NCBI RefSeq assembly: GCF_000417875.1
Contig: NW_006920892.1
Coordinates: 183,323-247,322, forward strand
Source: Pseudozyma flocculosa PF-1
Taxonomy: Eukaryota > Basidiomycota > Ustilaginomycetes > Ustilaginales > Ustilaginaceae
Direction of reading: 5' to 3'
Length of the DNA stretch: 64,000 nt
Below, piece by piece: positions 46,895 to 58,319 of the stretch (position 1 is its first letter; each line of letters opens with the position of its first letter). The notes under the pieces were generated by a model that saw only the letters and a list, made by a program, of their open reading frames with translations, was not told where the DNA came from and made no database searches. The position numbers and the translations under genes are program-made.

Positions 46895-49800
46895 ATGCCG
46901 CAGCTCGAAAAAACCGGGGCGCCGACGCTACCAAGGCGGTCGCGCGAGTCCTTTGAGGCCCAGCAGGTGCCTCGCTCCTACCATCACCGATCGAGCGGAT
47001 GCGACTATCCGCCCTTGCCCAGCGGGATGCCCTCGCGCTGGGATGGCCCAGAAGCAGAGATGGCTGAACCTCCTGCGCCTCATTCGCCCTTCTATCAGGA
47101 CGATGGCGGCCACTTTGTGGCCGCGGCCCCGGAACAACCGGCCCACCGCCCAGACTTCTTGCCAGGATGGCGGAGGCAATCTGAACCCGAGGATCACCCA
47201 TCAGACTGGCCAGTCCTCGCTCAACGAGCCGACGACCTTCACCTTGCGCAGCATCAGCAGCAGCAACAGCAGCGCCGCCATTCGCTCGCCAGACGTCGTG
47301 TCGATGCCGACTATCCGGACGGCGTTGAGCGGCACACATTCACCTCTTCGACCTTTGGCCGTGCTCAGAGGCTCGAGCCACCACTACCGCCGCTGATGGC
47401 GCCTCCGACTGCATTCGGACGGCGCGCAGATGACCTGGAACCCATGAGCCGGGCTGATCGGTTGCTGCCCTCGCAAGATCCCATGCTTCCCCCGTCGGCA
47501 TCTGCATCGTACCCTCGGGCGCTCTTTTCCAGCGTCGCGGATGTAGATGTGCGGCAACCCTTCGATGCGATGCCAACCCGCCGGCCAGGGGCCTCTCGAC
47601 CTGCACCCGGTGCGACCACGCCCGACGTACTGCAACGGCCGGCCGCACCGTCTCCCTCGATGGCGGTGCTACCAACGCCGGCTTCGTCCGGCCCACCATC
47701 GGATCCACCTCGAGCTCGAGTGGCATGCACTTTTTGCCGCGCTCGCAAGCTCCGCTGCGATGGCGCCATGCCATGCCGCCACTGCGAGCGTCGAGCCATA
47801 GACTGCGAGTACGCCCCCGCCAAACCCAAGCCCAAGACCAAGGCTCAGCATCCGCAGCTATCTCCAGTCACGGACGTCAACACCCGTGCCGGCTCGGACC
47901 CCCAGCTTGCCAGCATACGCGATGCTGGCAACGGTGCCCACGGTCAAGTCCCTTCACGCATGTCAGCGATGGAACCGCCCAGGCAGAGCAGGCGTCCGAG
48001 CGACGAAAACATGATCCTGCCGGTAGCCGGCAATAAGCGCAAGTTTCTCGAGGGCCTCGATGTCGCTTCCGCGGTCCTGCAGCAGCATCGTGGCTTTGGC
48101 AAACGCCTCAGGGACGGCGATGGCAACGGCGAGGACGACGACGACCGGCGATGGGCGCCCTTCCCTGCCAGCCGCGACGAGGCCTCCCGAATGCCCTCCT
48201 CGGCCTCCTCCCATGCTTCGGACTTGGCCATGATCCAGAACGACAACACGGCCGTGCCAGTCCAGCCGATAATCTCATATCCCGAGACTTGGTGGGACCA
48301 CACGGTGGCCGTGATAGGCGGTTCGCGGCCATTCGCTACCAAGCTTATCCAGCTGCTCTTGCGCCGCTTCGTCCAGTCCAACGCAATCTTTTTCGGCCTG
48401 TTGCATGCGCCAACGCTGTTGCGCAACGTCTCGACGCAGGAGGGCATCCGCAGCGCCGATCCGGCGCTCTACCTCTCGGTGCTCGCAGTGGCGGCGTGCG
48501 ACATGCATCGAACCCAGCTGGTCGAACCGATCACTGCCGACCTCCGGGCCGCCGATGCCGCGTCCCGCAAGCTGTCGATGCAGCTCATCAAGATGGCCAG
48601 GCAGTATATCGACTCTGCGCTACTGGACGAGGCTGGAGTTTCGCCTTCGACCGGCCAAGCCGCCAGCATCTTGGCCCTATTACAGGAGGATGGCAGCTCG
48701 GAGCAGGTGGCCCTGGTTGGCATTGCCGAAAACATCGTCAGGTCATCCAGGATCCACGAGACGGTATCTTCGCGCGAGCCGGGAGTCCAGATGTGCGAGC
48801 CGGACTCGGAGCTGTATTGGCGCCGGCCGCTCGCATCGGGCTCTTCCGAGGCTGAAATCAAGTACGAGTCGATCGTGCGCCTATGCTGGACCGGCGTCAG
48901 CCATCGTTGTCGCAAGCTGATTGCCATGCCCGACCTCGATGTGCAGGCCGAGCGCTGGCCAGACTTTCTCGAGTCGGTCCGTCCAATGGCCTTCTGGGAA
49001 CCATCGATCCTGCCACCGGACCTGCCACCCACCTTCTTCCATTCGCAAAACCTGATGCGATGTTCCGCAGAGGTAGCGCGGGTCTGCGTCGCTCTGGCGA
49101 GCACCGTGAGCACCTTGCAGAGCGACCTTGAAGGGCGGCCAGGAACCGCAGCGCCGGACGCGGTACACGAGCTGTTGCGGCGCCTCGACAAGCTTGAGTC
49201 CGCTTTCGTGCGACACCGCCCCACCGATGCCGCCGAGATGCACAGCATCCTTGGACGCACCTGCCAGATGTTCTGCAGAATGCACGTCTGGGCGCGGATC
49301 TCTATCTGGCGCAAGCACCGCCTGTGGACCAAGGTCGACGAATGGAGCGATCCTTTGGCGACCGCCGATGTGCCCCTGTCAAGGCAACTGCCGCCCACGG
49401 TCAACTACTGGATCGTCCTCTTCGACGAGATGGTGTGTGGTCTCTCCAAGGACCTGGACTCTTTCGTCGTGGCCGGCACGCTCCCGCAGACCTCGGCGGC
49501 CGAGATCGACTCAGTCATCAGGCACTGCATAGTCGCGCTCGACCTGGTCGATGCTTCGCAAGCGCCATACGACTTCTTGCGGGCGTTTGATCGAGCCGCG
49601 GCCGTCCTCAAGCGGGTGATGTCGGTGTCGAAGTTCAACCCGCACTTCCCGCAGCTCGACGATGCCATGGAAGGCAGGTTTGTCGCGGCTCAGGCGAGGC
49701 GCGAACACAAGAGGTTCCTACAAGGCGCCGCCGGAGAAGAGGGGCCGCCAGGATCGATTCTCAATCGCGTCTGGACCGTCCCACCTCCAATGCCTGACCC

Positions 49801-49984
49801 AAAGGCCCACGAGCTGCGAAGAAACACGTGCCCATCGTCGTCGTCGGCCTCGAGCATCTCTGCAGCAGGATCGACATCGACCCCGGATTCCAACACCGTG
49901 AGCGTGCAATCGCTCGAGGAAGAAACCATCTCGGCCGCGAGTCGCAACAATGTCTCTGGCCCGCATGTTCTGAGCAATGGCTAG
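46895..49984 (+). CDS. Zn2Cys6 fungal transcription factor
   Basis: One exon from the ATG at 46895 gives 1029 residues. The binuclear zinc cluster is internal, at residues 278-304: C-x2-C-x6-C-x5-C-x2-C-x6-C within ACTFCRARKLRCDGAMPCRHC. A basic KPKPKTK linker follows. The middle part (about 470-900) resembles the fungal-specific regulatory domain: FFGLLHAPTLLRNVS, LSVLAVAACDMHRTQL, YIDSALLDE and later WARISIWRKH. A poly-Gln stretch (six Q) lies near residue 120. The frame stays open about 780 bases upstream, with an in-frame ATG at 46199, so a longer N-terminus or an upstream exon is possible. I prefer 46895 because the extra part is low-complexity and leader-like. DNA binding is near certain; the target pathway is unknown. 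Confidence 0.85.
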   Translation: MPQLEKTGAPTLPRRSRESFEAQQVPRSYHHRSSGCDYPPLPSGMPSRWDGPEAEMAEPPAPHSPFYQDDGGHFVAAAPEQPAHRPDFLPGWRRQSEPEDHPSDWPVLAQRADDLHLAQHQQQQQQRRHSLARRRVDADYPDGVERHTFTSSTFGRAQRLEPPLPPLMAPPTAFGRRADDLEPMSRADRLLPSQDPMLPPSASASYPRALFSSVADVDVRQPFDAMPTRRPGASRPAPGATTPDVLQRPAAPSPSMAVLPTPASSGPPSDPPRARVACTFCRARKLRCDGAMPCRHCERRAIDCEYAPAKPKPKTKAQHPQLSPVTDVNTRAGSDPQLASIRDAGNGAHGQVPSRMSAMEPPRQSRRPSDENMILPVAGNKRKFLEGLDVASAVLQQHRGFGKRLRDGDGNGEDDDDRRWAPFPASRDEASRMPSSASSHASDLAMIQNDNTAVPVQPIISYPETWWDHTVAVIGGSRPFATKLIQLLLRRFVQSNAIFFGLLHAPTLLRNVSTQEGIRSADPALYLSVLAVAACDMHRTQLVEPITADLRAADAASRKLSMQLIKMARQYIDSALLDEAGVSPSTGQAASILALLQEDGSSEQVALVGIAENIVRSSRIHETVSSREPGVQMCEPDSELYWRRPLASGSSEAEIKYESIVRLCWTGVSHRCRKLIAMPDLDVQAERWPDFLESVRPMAFWEPSILPPDLPPTFFHSQNLMRCSAEVARVCVALASTVSTLQSDLEGRPGTAAPDAVHELLRRLDKLESAFVRHRPTDAAEMHSILGRTCQMFCRMHVWARISIWRKHRLWTKVDEWSDPLATADVPLSRQLPPTVNYWIVLFDEMVCGLSKDLDSFVVAGTLPQTSAAEIDSVIRHCIVALDLVDASQAPYDFLRAFDRAAAVLKRVMSVSKFNPHFPQLDDAMEGRFVAAQARREHKRFLQGAAGEEGPPGSILNRVWTVPPPMPDPKAHELRRNTCPSSSSASSISAAGSTSTPDSNTVSVQSLEEETISAASRNNVSGPHVLSNG

Positions 49985-51893
49985 AAGGCGACGAAGCCGA
50001 CGGCGGGGCCGTCGATCCGCGGCCATGCCCACGATCTACTGCGCACCGCCAATCAGGAATGGTGAGTCTGACGATGACAGCTCCAAGTATCCGTTCGGTG
50101 CCCGAGCACAGGCATAGATCGAGCGTCAGCGGCGACGTTGATAGCGACCGTCCTCGACGACGGTCGACGAGGGACGACGATCATGATGAGCAATCATTCG
50201 ACTACCATCCTTCTACGTCAGATCTGCGCTTCCTTTTCTTCTGGACACAGCGGAACGAGGGGGCGCGGGCTGTGGACGAGAAATCGACAGGCTATAAGCG
50301 GTCTTTCTGCTCCGTCGACGAGGTTCGCCGTCACCAGGCCGACGACGCGCCTTGCCGCTGCTGGATCTGGTGTCGGGAATCTGTCGACGGGGAGAGCGAC
50401 CGTCACACTCTGAACACGTCGTTGATGCCTTGTTCCCAGTACCTTTGAGCCGCATCGTCCCGACGGCAAGAAGCGTCGTGGAGCTGACCATCCGCCACGG
50501 CCTCTCTCCATTTCTAGATTCCCATCAGCGCAAATGGGCCCCCAGCAACATCGCAGCAGAGCTGTGAACGTTTCCTGGCCTATGACCGACGCCGTTCTCC
50601 TTCTTCAAGGCCCAGCCAGTCCTCGCCCTCAAGTCAACACTCTCTTCGCAAGCAAGCTTCCCAATAATCGCGTGCCTCTCGTCGTCTTTGTCGTCTTCGC
50701 AGTCCCCTCTCGTCGTCGTCGTTTGTTTTGCAAGTCCCTCGCAGCAGCCAAGCCCCGCCTATGCACGCCGTATCTTCCTTCGTATCGTTTCGACCATGCC
50801 CTCCCTCCTCTCTCTCTCTCCCTCTCTCGCTCTCTATCCCAACCGTCCCGCACCGTCCCCCTTCCTCCCCGCTGTCCATACGCCGTCGTTCTTCTTCGCT
50901 CTCCCGCCCTCGTCTTTGCTCGTTCACGTCGTCGCATCTCGCTTTGCTCGCAACCCCTCTTCCCACCGATGTACCCGCTCTCTGTAGTCAACCCGTCGAT
51001 CCTCTTCCTCGCTTTTCTCGGCGCTCGTCCGTTCCTCGGCTCTGCCACTCCGTCGGCTCTGCCACTCCGTCGGCTCTGCCACTCCGTCGGCTCGCCCGCT
51101 CCGGGCCCCGTTGTACTCCTCTTCCCACCGCAATCTCGATTTGCTCGTGTTCTTTGCCTTCTTCCCCTGAGATGCTGCACGGAGGACAAAGAAATCGAAG
51201 TGGAAACAAGAGAAGACTTGTATCGCTCAGCGATCCAGAAGGGGTCTTGTGTGCAAGCGGCAGCCAAGGTCATGCTGTCATGCCGATTCGGCAAAGTAGG
51301 GCTTGGCTTGGCCCGCCAAGGTGCCACCAAAAGGTCCATCGCAGCGCTTCCCGCCAAGGTGCCCACCAAGCGGGCCTAGGCTGGTACCGCCGACACCTTT
51401 GATTCACTTGCTTTTGAACGTGCTGACGCTTGGCGGGCCCCTCGCTAGGGGGCGAGTTGGACAGATGGACGAGAACGTGCAGAGCGTGGTCGGTAAGGGT
51501 TGGGCCGGGTTCGGCCTAGGTACGACAGGCAGACGGAATTGCGAGCGTCGGGGGACGGCCGAGTCAGGAGGGGGACTGGAGGAACGTCCGTCACGAGCAG
51601 GGGCGCAATGTCGCTGTCTGGCCGAACGGGCAGAAACAATCTGGGCTGCTAAAGAGAGGGCTAAGAGGGTATATGTACACCGGGACGACGCCATCGACGG
51701 GCTCTCTGCTAGGCGGTGCGTAGCTGCAGGAGAGTAAGATTGCAAACGGAGGGACCCGGATGACCATGAGGCCATGTTGGGCTCGTCCTGATCAATTTGG
51801 TCTTTGTCCTCGGCTCGGGACGGGCAAGGGAAGACATGGATTCGGGGCTAGAAGGCAGAGCGGGAGAGTAAAGGTGTGCATGGTCTTGCGCCG
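49985..51893. other. 1.9-kb convergent gene-free region
   Basis: This stretch lies between the Zn2Cys6 gene stop and the POLD4 stop. It contains a 17-bp tandem repeat (51037-51104) and two copies of CGCCAAGGTGCC (51314-51325 and 51352-51363). The plus strand from 50.7 to 51.0 kb is strongly pyrimidine-rich, which looks more like a gene leader than a 3' end, but no matching coding sequence is seen on that strand. Confidence 0.4.
51037..51104. repeat. 17-bp tandem repeat, four copies
   Basis: The unit TCGGCTCTGCCACTCCG is repeated at 51037, 51054 and 51071, with a variant copy at 51088. It lies in gene-free DNA and has no known role. Confidence 0.85.
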
Positions 51894-52617
51894 TTAGAGG
51901 CCGTGCTCCTTGAAGACGCAGTCGCGGTAGTCGAGTGTGCCCTGCTTTGTGGTGAGGATATCGTAGACTTCGCGAGGCGGATGCTCGCCCAGCTCCTCGG
52001 CGCGTTCCCACCGCTCCAGCCGGGTGAGACCGATGCACGGTCCATATCTGCGTGGCGCATCGATGACGATGATCAGCAAGGGAGTTGGGGTTGATGGCTG
52101 TGAGCGCGGACGGATCAAGTCACGGGAAGAGGCAGGAGAAAACGGGATGGAAGGCTTACGTGGGATCGAGGTCGAAGAGGCGCAGGATGTGCTGGATCCG
52201 ATTCTGACCCTCGGCATGGACTGTACGGGAGTGGAGCGAGCGAGGAGAGGACGCCGCTGTGGAGATGAGCGACCACGTCGCTCGGAGATGTGGCACAGCC
52301 TCGACGAGTGCGAAAAACGTACCGGGCCTGACCCGTCCCATGGCACTCCTAGTTCTGTTCCAGATGCCGTCCCACCTGGCATCGTCGACGTCGAGCTCGT
52401 CCCTCCCCTCGGCCTCCTTCAGCAGACTGCGTTCATACTCCTTTTCCTGCTGGCTGGTGGGCGACTTGGAGGTGCTGTTGCCAGTGGTTCGAGAGAGGAG
52501 AGAGTTGGAGGTGCTGGACGGCTTGACGGGCGTCGACTTGAGCACGGAAGACGACAACGACGAGCGGGATTTCTTGGCCGACACTGAGAGAGCGGACTGA
52601 GAACGCTTGGGAGGCAT
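51894..52617 (-). CDS. POLD4: DNA polymerase delta small subunit 4 (POLD4/Cdm1)
   Basis: Exons 52617-52160 and 52047-51894 (intron GTAAGC...CAG) give 203 residues. The N-terminus MPPKRSQSALSVSAKKSRSS is basic and Ser-rich. The conserved C-terminal block FDLDPTYGPCIGLTRLERWERAEELGEHPPREVYDIL is diagnostic of the family and spans the intron, which splits it before TYGPCIG (residue of about 153). Cdm1/POLD4 stabilises the replicative polymerase delta holoenzyme. Family proteins usually have an N-terminal PCNA-binding box; I do not see a clean one here. The protein is longer than human POLD4 (107 residues) and close to S. pombe Cdm1 (160). Confidence 0.9.
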
Positions 52618-53207
52618 GGCTGTAACGTCACCGACTCGGTGCACTTGCTAGAAGGATGCGTTGGCGTGTTTGTTGCGGCAGGCAGCGTCCTGGATGGAGA
52701 GGGAAGCTGGATGTCGGGGGAGATGGTGGTGCGGAGGTGGGCGGGGGAACTGAGTCAGCCTTTTCCAGGCGTTTATTGGCGTCAGGCGTTGGCTGTCGAA
52801 ACACAACACACAAAAGCATGCGCCCGCCTGACCGGCTGCATAGGTGGAGGGAGCGGGTCCATCCACCCTTGCTTTGCTGGCTCGACCCTTAGACTCACTC
52901 AAGACACCCTCACTCTTGACTACCAACAAACGAAGATCTCAACGACCGTCTCCGGTCCACCTGATATGATGCGCAAGCCTCGCCACGCCAAGGCACAACC
53001 AAGTACACTCCTGGTTGGCGTCATCCCGCCGCGTGAAGCGTCGCGAGGCAGCATGTATGTCGAGCCGGCGTCCTGTGCCGGTGCAGCGACCATGCCAGGA
53101 CGGGCGAACGAGGCAAAGATACAAATACACAGAGACGGCTGCCAACGCTAATCCACCGACCCACTCCACCGACGAGCGGCATGGCCTGCAAGCATGGTCC
53201 TCGACCT
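52618..53207. promoter_or_regulatory. Upstream region of POLD4
   Basis: These 590 bases lie between the POLD4 start and the stop of the next gene on the same strand. No gene or clear control site is seen. Confidence 0.4.
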
Positions 53208-56200
53208 TCACTGGTCGCCGCTGAGCAGGTTGCGCACGTTGAGCGGCGGCGGTCTCGGCTGGTTAAAGAGGATACCGCCGCCGGGTGCACCCGGCGGCGG
53301 TCCAGCACCCGACGCTGCCGGCCCGTCCCAGCCGCCTGCAGGCTGAGGTGGTATCGAAGCAGCGTCGAGTTCCGCGTAAGGCATGTTGAGCCCGCCCGAA
53401 GATGTCGCCGCCGCCGTATCGACACCCGGCACCGTCGCTGGACCCGAAAGGCCCCCCATGCCAACGGCGTCGGCCGCCGGGAACCCGTCTTGGGGCCTCA
53501 GCATCGCGGTATTGTAGGACGCCAGATGCGAATTCGCAGAGGCCGCTCCTCCTGCCTCCGTCGCCATCAGGGATCCCAGCGCCGCACCGTCGTTGCTGAA
53601 AAGGCCCATCTGCTGGCCATAGGGCGCAGCAAGGGAGGCAGGCTGCGCGTCAAACGTGTTGAACGCCGCCAGCTCCATCGAGGTGCCGTAGTGATGCTCG
53701 TCGAGCACATTGACATCAAAATAGTTTGGGGCCCCCGAGACCTCGCTGGGGATCTGGTACGACGTGAGAAGCTCCAGATACCCGTCGAGATCCGTCATGC
53801 TCGGGTCGAAGAGAAGGTCCTGCTGCCGGACCGGTCCTTCGGGTGCATCGTCCTGCAAAGGCACAGGGCCTGGGTTGTCCGAGGGCGGAGCCGGCCCAAG
53901 CGCGGCGGCCGTCGTCGCTGCAGGCTCTTCAGGTTTCGCATCCTCGCGTGGATTGACCTGGCCCGCAGCTGGTGCAATCGGGCCCGAGGGGAGCGCATCC
54001 TCGGCGGCGAGTCGAGTGAGCTGACCACGTACCTCGCCCTTGCCCGCGGCCGAGCTCTGGCGCGACGCTTGGGGTCTCGTGCCCGCCGAAGAGGTTCGAC
54101 GCAGTCCGGGTGTCGAAGCCGTGTAGTCCTTGCCTGGATGCCGTAGGTTCGGCCAGGTCTCGAGGATCCCTTTGGCCAATTGCGCTGCAATCTGACCTGT
54201 GTCGCGCGAGGCATCCGTGTGCGCGCGCGAGGATCGTCGCGTGGCATCGTTGTCGTTGTCGTCGGAGCCCGAGCCCGGTCTCGCTCGAGTCGACGATTCT
54301 TTTGACGGCTCTCTGGCGACCACGGTCTCGTCTGTTCGTTGCGCGTCGTAGCGAGCGCGGCGCGTCTTCTCTTCCTTGCGCAGCGACTTGATGACGTCGA
54401 TCGACTTGGCCAGGATCGGGTTGCGACCCTCGGCGTCGGTCCTGGCCAGCATCATCTTAAGCCCGGACATGACATCGTTGGCCTTGAGCAGCACCTCGTC
54501 GTGCATCGGCTCGCTGCTCAGATTGACAAGGTCCACCTGTAGCGCCAACAGCGCGTGGAAGAGGTGGAAGGTGTAGACCCAGTAACGTCCGCCGCGGGAG
54601 CCACCGTGAGACTGCACCTGGTCGAGGCACCGCAGCAGTGCGATCACGACGCTGGCACCTTCGATGCAGGTGCGCGTCGAGTAGGCATACTTGATGTTGC
54701 TGTAGCCCCTGCCCATGTAGAGGCGATGAAGCATCAGCAACCGATGGTGGACGAACTCGTAAATCACCGCCCGCTGCAGGGCAAGGTAGGGCCGAGCGCG
54801 ATGGAGCTGGATGACCTTGGGGTCGTACTCAGTCTCCCCGTCCAGGCGAAAGAAAGGCGGCAGGTTGTCGAGGATGGAGCGGAAGCGTCGGTCGATCTGC
54901 AGGACGACATCGTAGGCCTCCTGGCCGCGGTTCTGCGCATCGGCGATGCTTCGCACCGTACGGCACAGATCGACGTTGACCAGCACAAAGCTGTTGTCGG
55001 TGGGCTCGTACCACGGCTGGACGCGGTCGAGAAGGGAGGTTTCCCGCTCATTGCCGTCGTCGGACCCGTCTTGAGCGGACAGCGCAGACAGCGCACCGTC
55101 GTCGATGTTCTGCGGGGTCTGAGTGGTGAACCTGATAAGCAATTGCATCGGGGTCAACGCAGAGGATAGAAATGTTCAGCCATCGCAAGTCATTGCCTTG
55201 GCGGGCATGCGATTCAGATGCCAGTCAGGTCAGCTCAGCGAAACTCACTGCTCGTCGCCGCAGTGATAGCAGCGGTCGAAGAAGGCTCCGCAGAGCCAGT
55301 CCATCGTGACGAGGGCGAACCAGACCTTGCGCGCGATCTCACGCTGGAGGTGGTTGTGGTCGTAGAAGCGGGCCGTGGCCTTGTTCTCCCACCGCTTCTT
55401 CTGGCGGCCGCGGGGCAAGAACATTGCGTTGAGATCCAGCCGGAGCGGATCCATGAGTTCCACCTCGATTTCGCTGTCCGAGTCGTTGGACCTTCTTGCA
55501 TCGGAGCGGCCCCTTTTCTTTGATCGCTGAGAGCTGCCAGTGCCGTTCGAAGGATTGACACGGGCCCCCGATCCGTCGTCCGAGTTGAGCATGAGCTGCG
55601 TTCGGCGCTCCTCGTCCCACCTGTTGTGGTCATCGACGGCGTTACCGAGTCGGTGCATGCCAATCACCTCGGCCGCCTTGATCGCCATGGTCGACAGGAC
55701 AATGTACTCTTGCCGGAACTCGCGGTTGAAGCAGTAGTGGCGGAGCGCGACGACCGCCTGGAAGCCGCACAGGGTCGGATTGGAAATGAACTTGTCGAGT
55801 GAGAGGAGCGCCGTCGAAGCGCGAACGAGCAGAGTGAGGCGAGCGCAGATCTCGTCGCGCGAAGTACAGATCCCGTAGGTCAATACTTCGCATGGTGCAA
55901 GGTACTCGCAGGCGCCCTCGACCAGCGCAAAGAGCAGCGATGCAAACTGCAGGTCCGGCGCCTCCTCCTTGCCATCGGCAGCGGGGCGCTCGCTGTCGGT
56001 CGCCGCCTGCTGCAGCCGGTCCATGCGCTTCCAAAAAGCGTCGAGCTGAGCCCAGAGCGTCGGGACATGGAGGGACACGACGAGCGGCTCCGCCTCGCTG
56101 ATGTAAATCTTGATGAGCGCCGACACGGCTTCGCGCGACGGCAAGAGGCCCACGAGCACGCGCAGATCGTCGAAGCGCTGACTGTGCCGTGGGACATGCA

Positions 56201-58319
56201 GCTCAACGTGTGGGAAGGGATGCATGTTGTCCAGAAGGGCACCGGCCGCCTGCACAGCTGCCACGCTTCCTGGCTTGGGGTGAAGCACGGGTCCCCGTGG
56301 CGACTGAGCTCGCGCAGGACGCTGATCCAGCGGCAAACCGGGACCGTCTTGCCCGTCGCCATCAGGCCGTGAAGTGTCGGACTTGAGATCGTCCTGCCCA
56401 CTGTCTGGCTTGGCACTTTTGCCCTGTGCGGTTGGCGAGCGTCGCGTTGCAGATACTTCAGCTCCATCGGCCGCCTTGTGCATAGGCAGGGGCGAGTGCT
56501 CTTTGCGCAGCCGCGTCCCTCGAGCCAGGGCCTCAAGGACCTCGGCCGCATCCTCGTCTTCTGAGCCAGGGCTGTCGCTTGCCTCGCTCCGCGCGACCAT
56601 GTCGGCGTCGCGCAACGCTGCCCTTGGATCCGGCTCGATGGGAGAGCGGCTGCGGTGGGCATGTGCCGCCGTGACCATGTAGCTCTGCGAGCTCTGCGGA
56701 TGTGAGGCGCCGCTGTGCCTGAGCCCAGCACCAGCACGGTTGAGCAGCCTAGTCGCGAACCGATTTTGACCGTGCAAAGGCTCCTCGCCCGATTCCGACA
56801 ACCCTTCAGCGCTGACGGCCAGTTGGCTGGATGACCGCTGCCCGGTGGCCTGTAGCGCTCGCACCTGCGATTCGAGCTGCGCAATCCTCGCCATCAGCGC
56901 CGCATTGGACGGAGTGATGCTGCCCGCCTTGGCAGATGCGATGTCGTCGCGCTCGTCGCCCCAGCGGCACATGTGCGCCACGCCCCTCCGCACGCAGCTG
57001 CCGCAGTTGGGAACGTTGCGGTCGCACTTGATCTTGCGCTGCTTGCACTCGGTGCAGCTCAAGATCGCCCGCTTCCGCCGTTTGGTCTTGCCGGCTCCCC
57101 CAGCTTCGCTCCATCCTTGCACCGAGGTCGTCGGCTCCACGCTACCAACAGCAACGGCCGACCTGCTGGTGCCGTCGTCGTCGCTGCTGTCTTTCAGCTC
57201 AGCCGCAGACGCCAGTCTTCTGCGAAGAGGAGCGGACGCAGCGGCGTCGTTGACCCCAGATCCGACAACGCCACTTGTCCGGGCCGCCGAATCGGACACA
57301 GAAGCAAGGGGTGGAGCCGAGCCGCGAGTCGTTGGCGCGGCGAAGTCGGTGTGCGCCGGAGTAGCCGAAGGCGGTGGTGGGTCTCCCGGTCTATCCGCCG
57401 ATCCTGCGTCCGGCCGTATCCGCTTCCGGCGGTGCCCGTTGGCTTCGTAGGACTCGTTTTTCCAAGAGGCCGGGCTCCCGGATGCGGCGTGGCGACGCTC
57501 GCCCGAAATCGATACGTCGAAAGAGTGGTCAGCAGACACCTCAGAATACGGGTGAGCGTCGCCACCGCGCTGTTCGGTCGCTGAAGGGTGTCGAGGGTGC
57601 TCGGCCAGGTTGAAATGGGCAGTCGACGAGCCCGAAGATAGGGCATCCATGGGACGGACCCGGCTGTAAGGGTGTTGGGCCGATGACCAAGGCACGCCGC
57701 CAGGCTGAGGCCGAACCGCTTCTGCACCACCGCCGTAGCTCGCCGATGATATCGAAGGGGGGCGCGAGAAGCGAAATGATCCGGTCGCAGTTGGCGGACG
57801 ACTTTGTCCGTCGTCGGCGAGATCGCCGTGGCGATGATACGGATGCGCAGGCGCGTAGGCCTGCTGATGTTCATGACGATGCTGCACCGGCAGCATGTGC
57901 ATGTTGCGAGCCTGCTGGGGCGCCTGCTGATAGCCGAAATGTTGCTGGATTGACTGCGGATGGGTTTGGGTCGGGGCAGGCCTATATTGCTCGACGAACC
58001 CAGGTGGGTGCGTGTTGGTATCATGTGGATCTGCTTGCTGCTGCCAATGCGCCTGCGCATCCCAGGATGTAGAGGGTGGGGGGTAGGGAGGCCTCTGTCC
58101 GTCGATGGATGCCTCGCCGTAACGATCCGAAGCGCCGAATGTCGCGGCTGCGTACGTCGTCGAAGCCGAGGTGTCCATGTTGTAGTGCGAGTCGACTGCA
58201 GGCCTGTGGTCTAGTCTCCAATACGGCAGTCGATCGTCGCGGTCCTCGATTGTGCGAGAAGACGGATCAGACGCAGCGCTTCTGCGGGACGACCTTGCCT
58301 CGTGCCGATCCGACGCCAT
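53208..58319 (-). CDS. Very large Zn2Cys6 transcription factor with fungal-specific domain
   Basis: Exons 58319-55249 and 55131-53208 join in phase across a 117-base GTGAGT...CAG intron, giving 1664 residues, about twice the usual size. Residues 1-400 are low-complexity (Gln, His, Pro, Ser). The zinc cluster starts at Cys422: C-x2-C-x6-C-x6-C-x2-C-x8-C in LSCTECKQRKIKCDRNVPNC, preceded by KTKRRKR. A helix (MARIAQLESQVRALQ) follows and may dimerise. The regulatory domain runs from about 700 into exon 2: LLPSREAVSALIKIYISEAEPLV, FASLLFALVEGACEYLAP, VIGMHRLG, ARKVWFALVTMDWL and RPYLALQRAVIYEFVHHRLLMLHR. A Pro/Gly-rich tail ends at LLSGDQ. The order is that of nutrient or xylan regulators such as XlnR, but I cannot assign a target. 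Confidence 0.88.
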
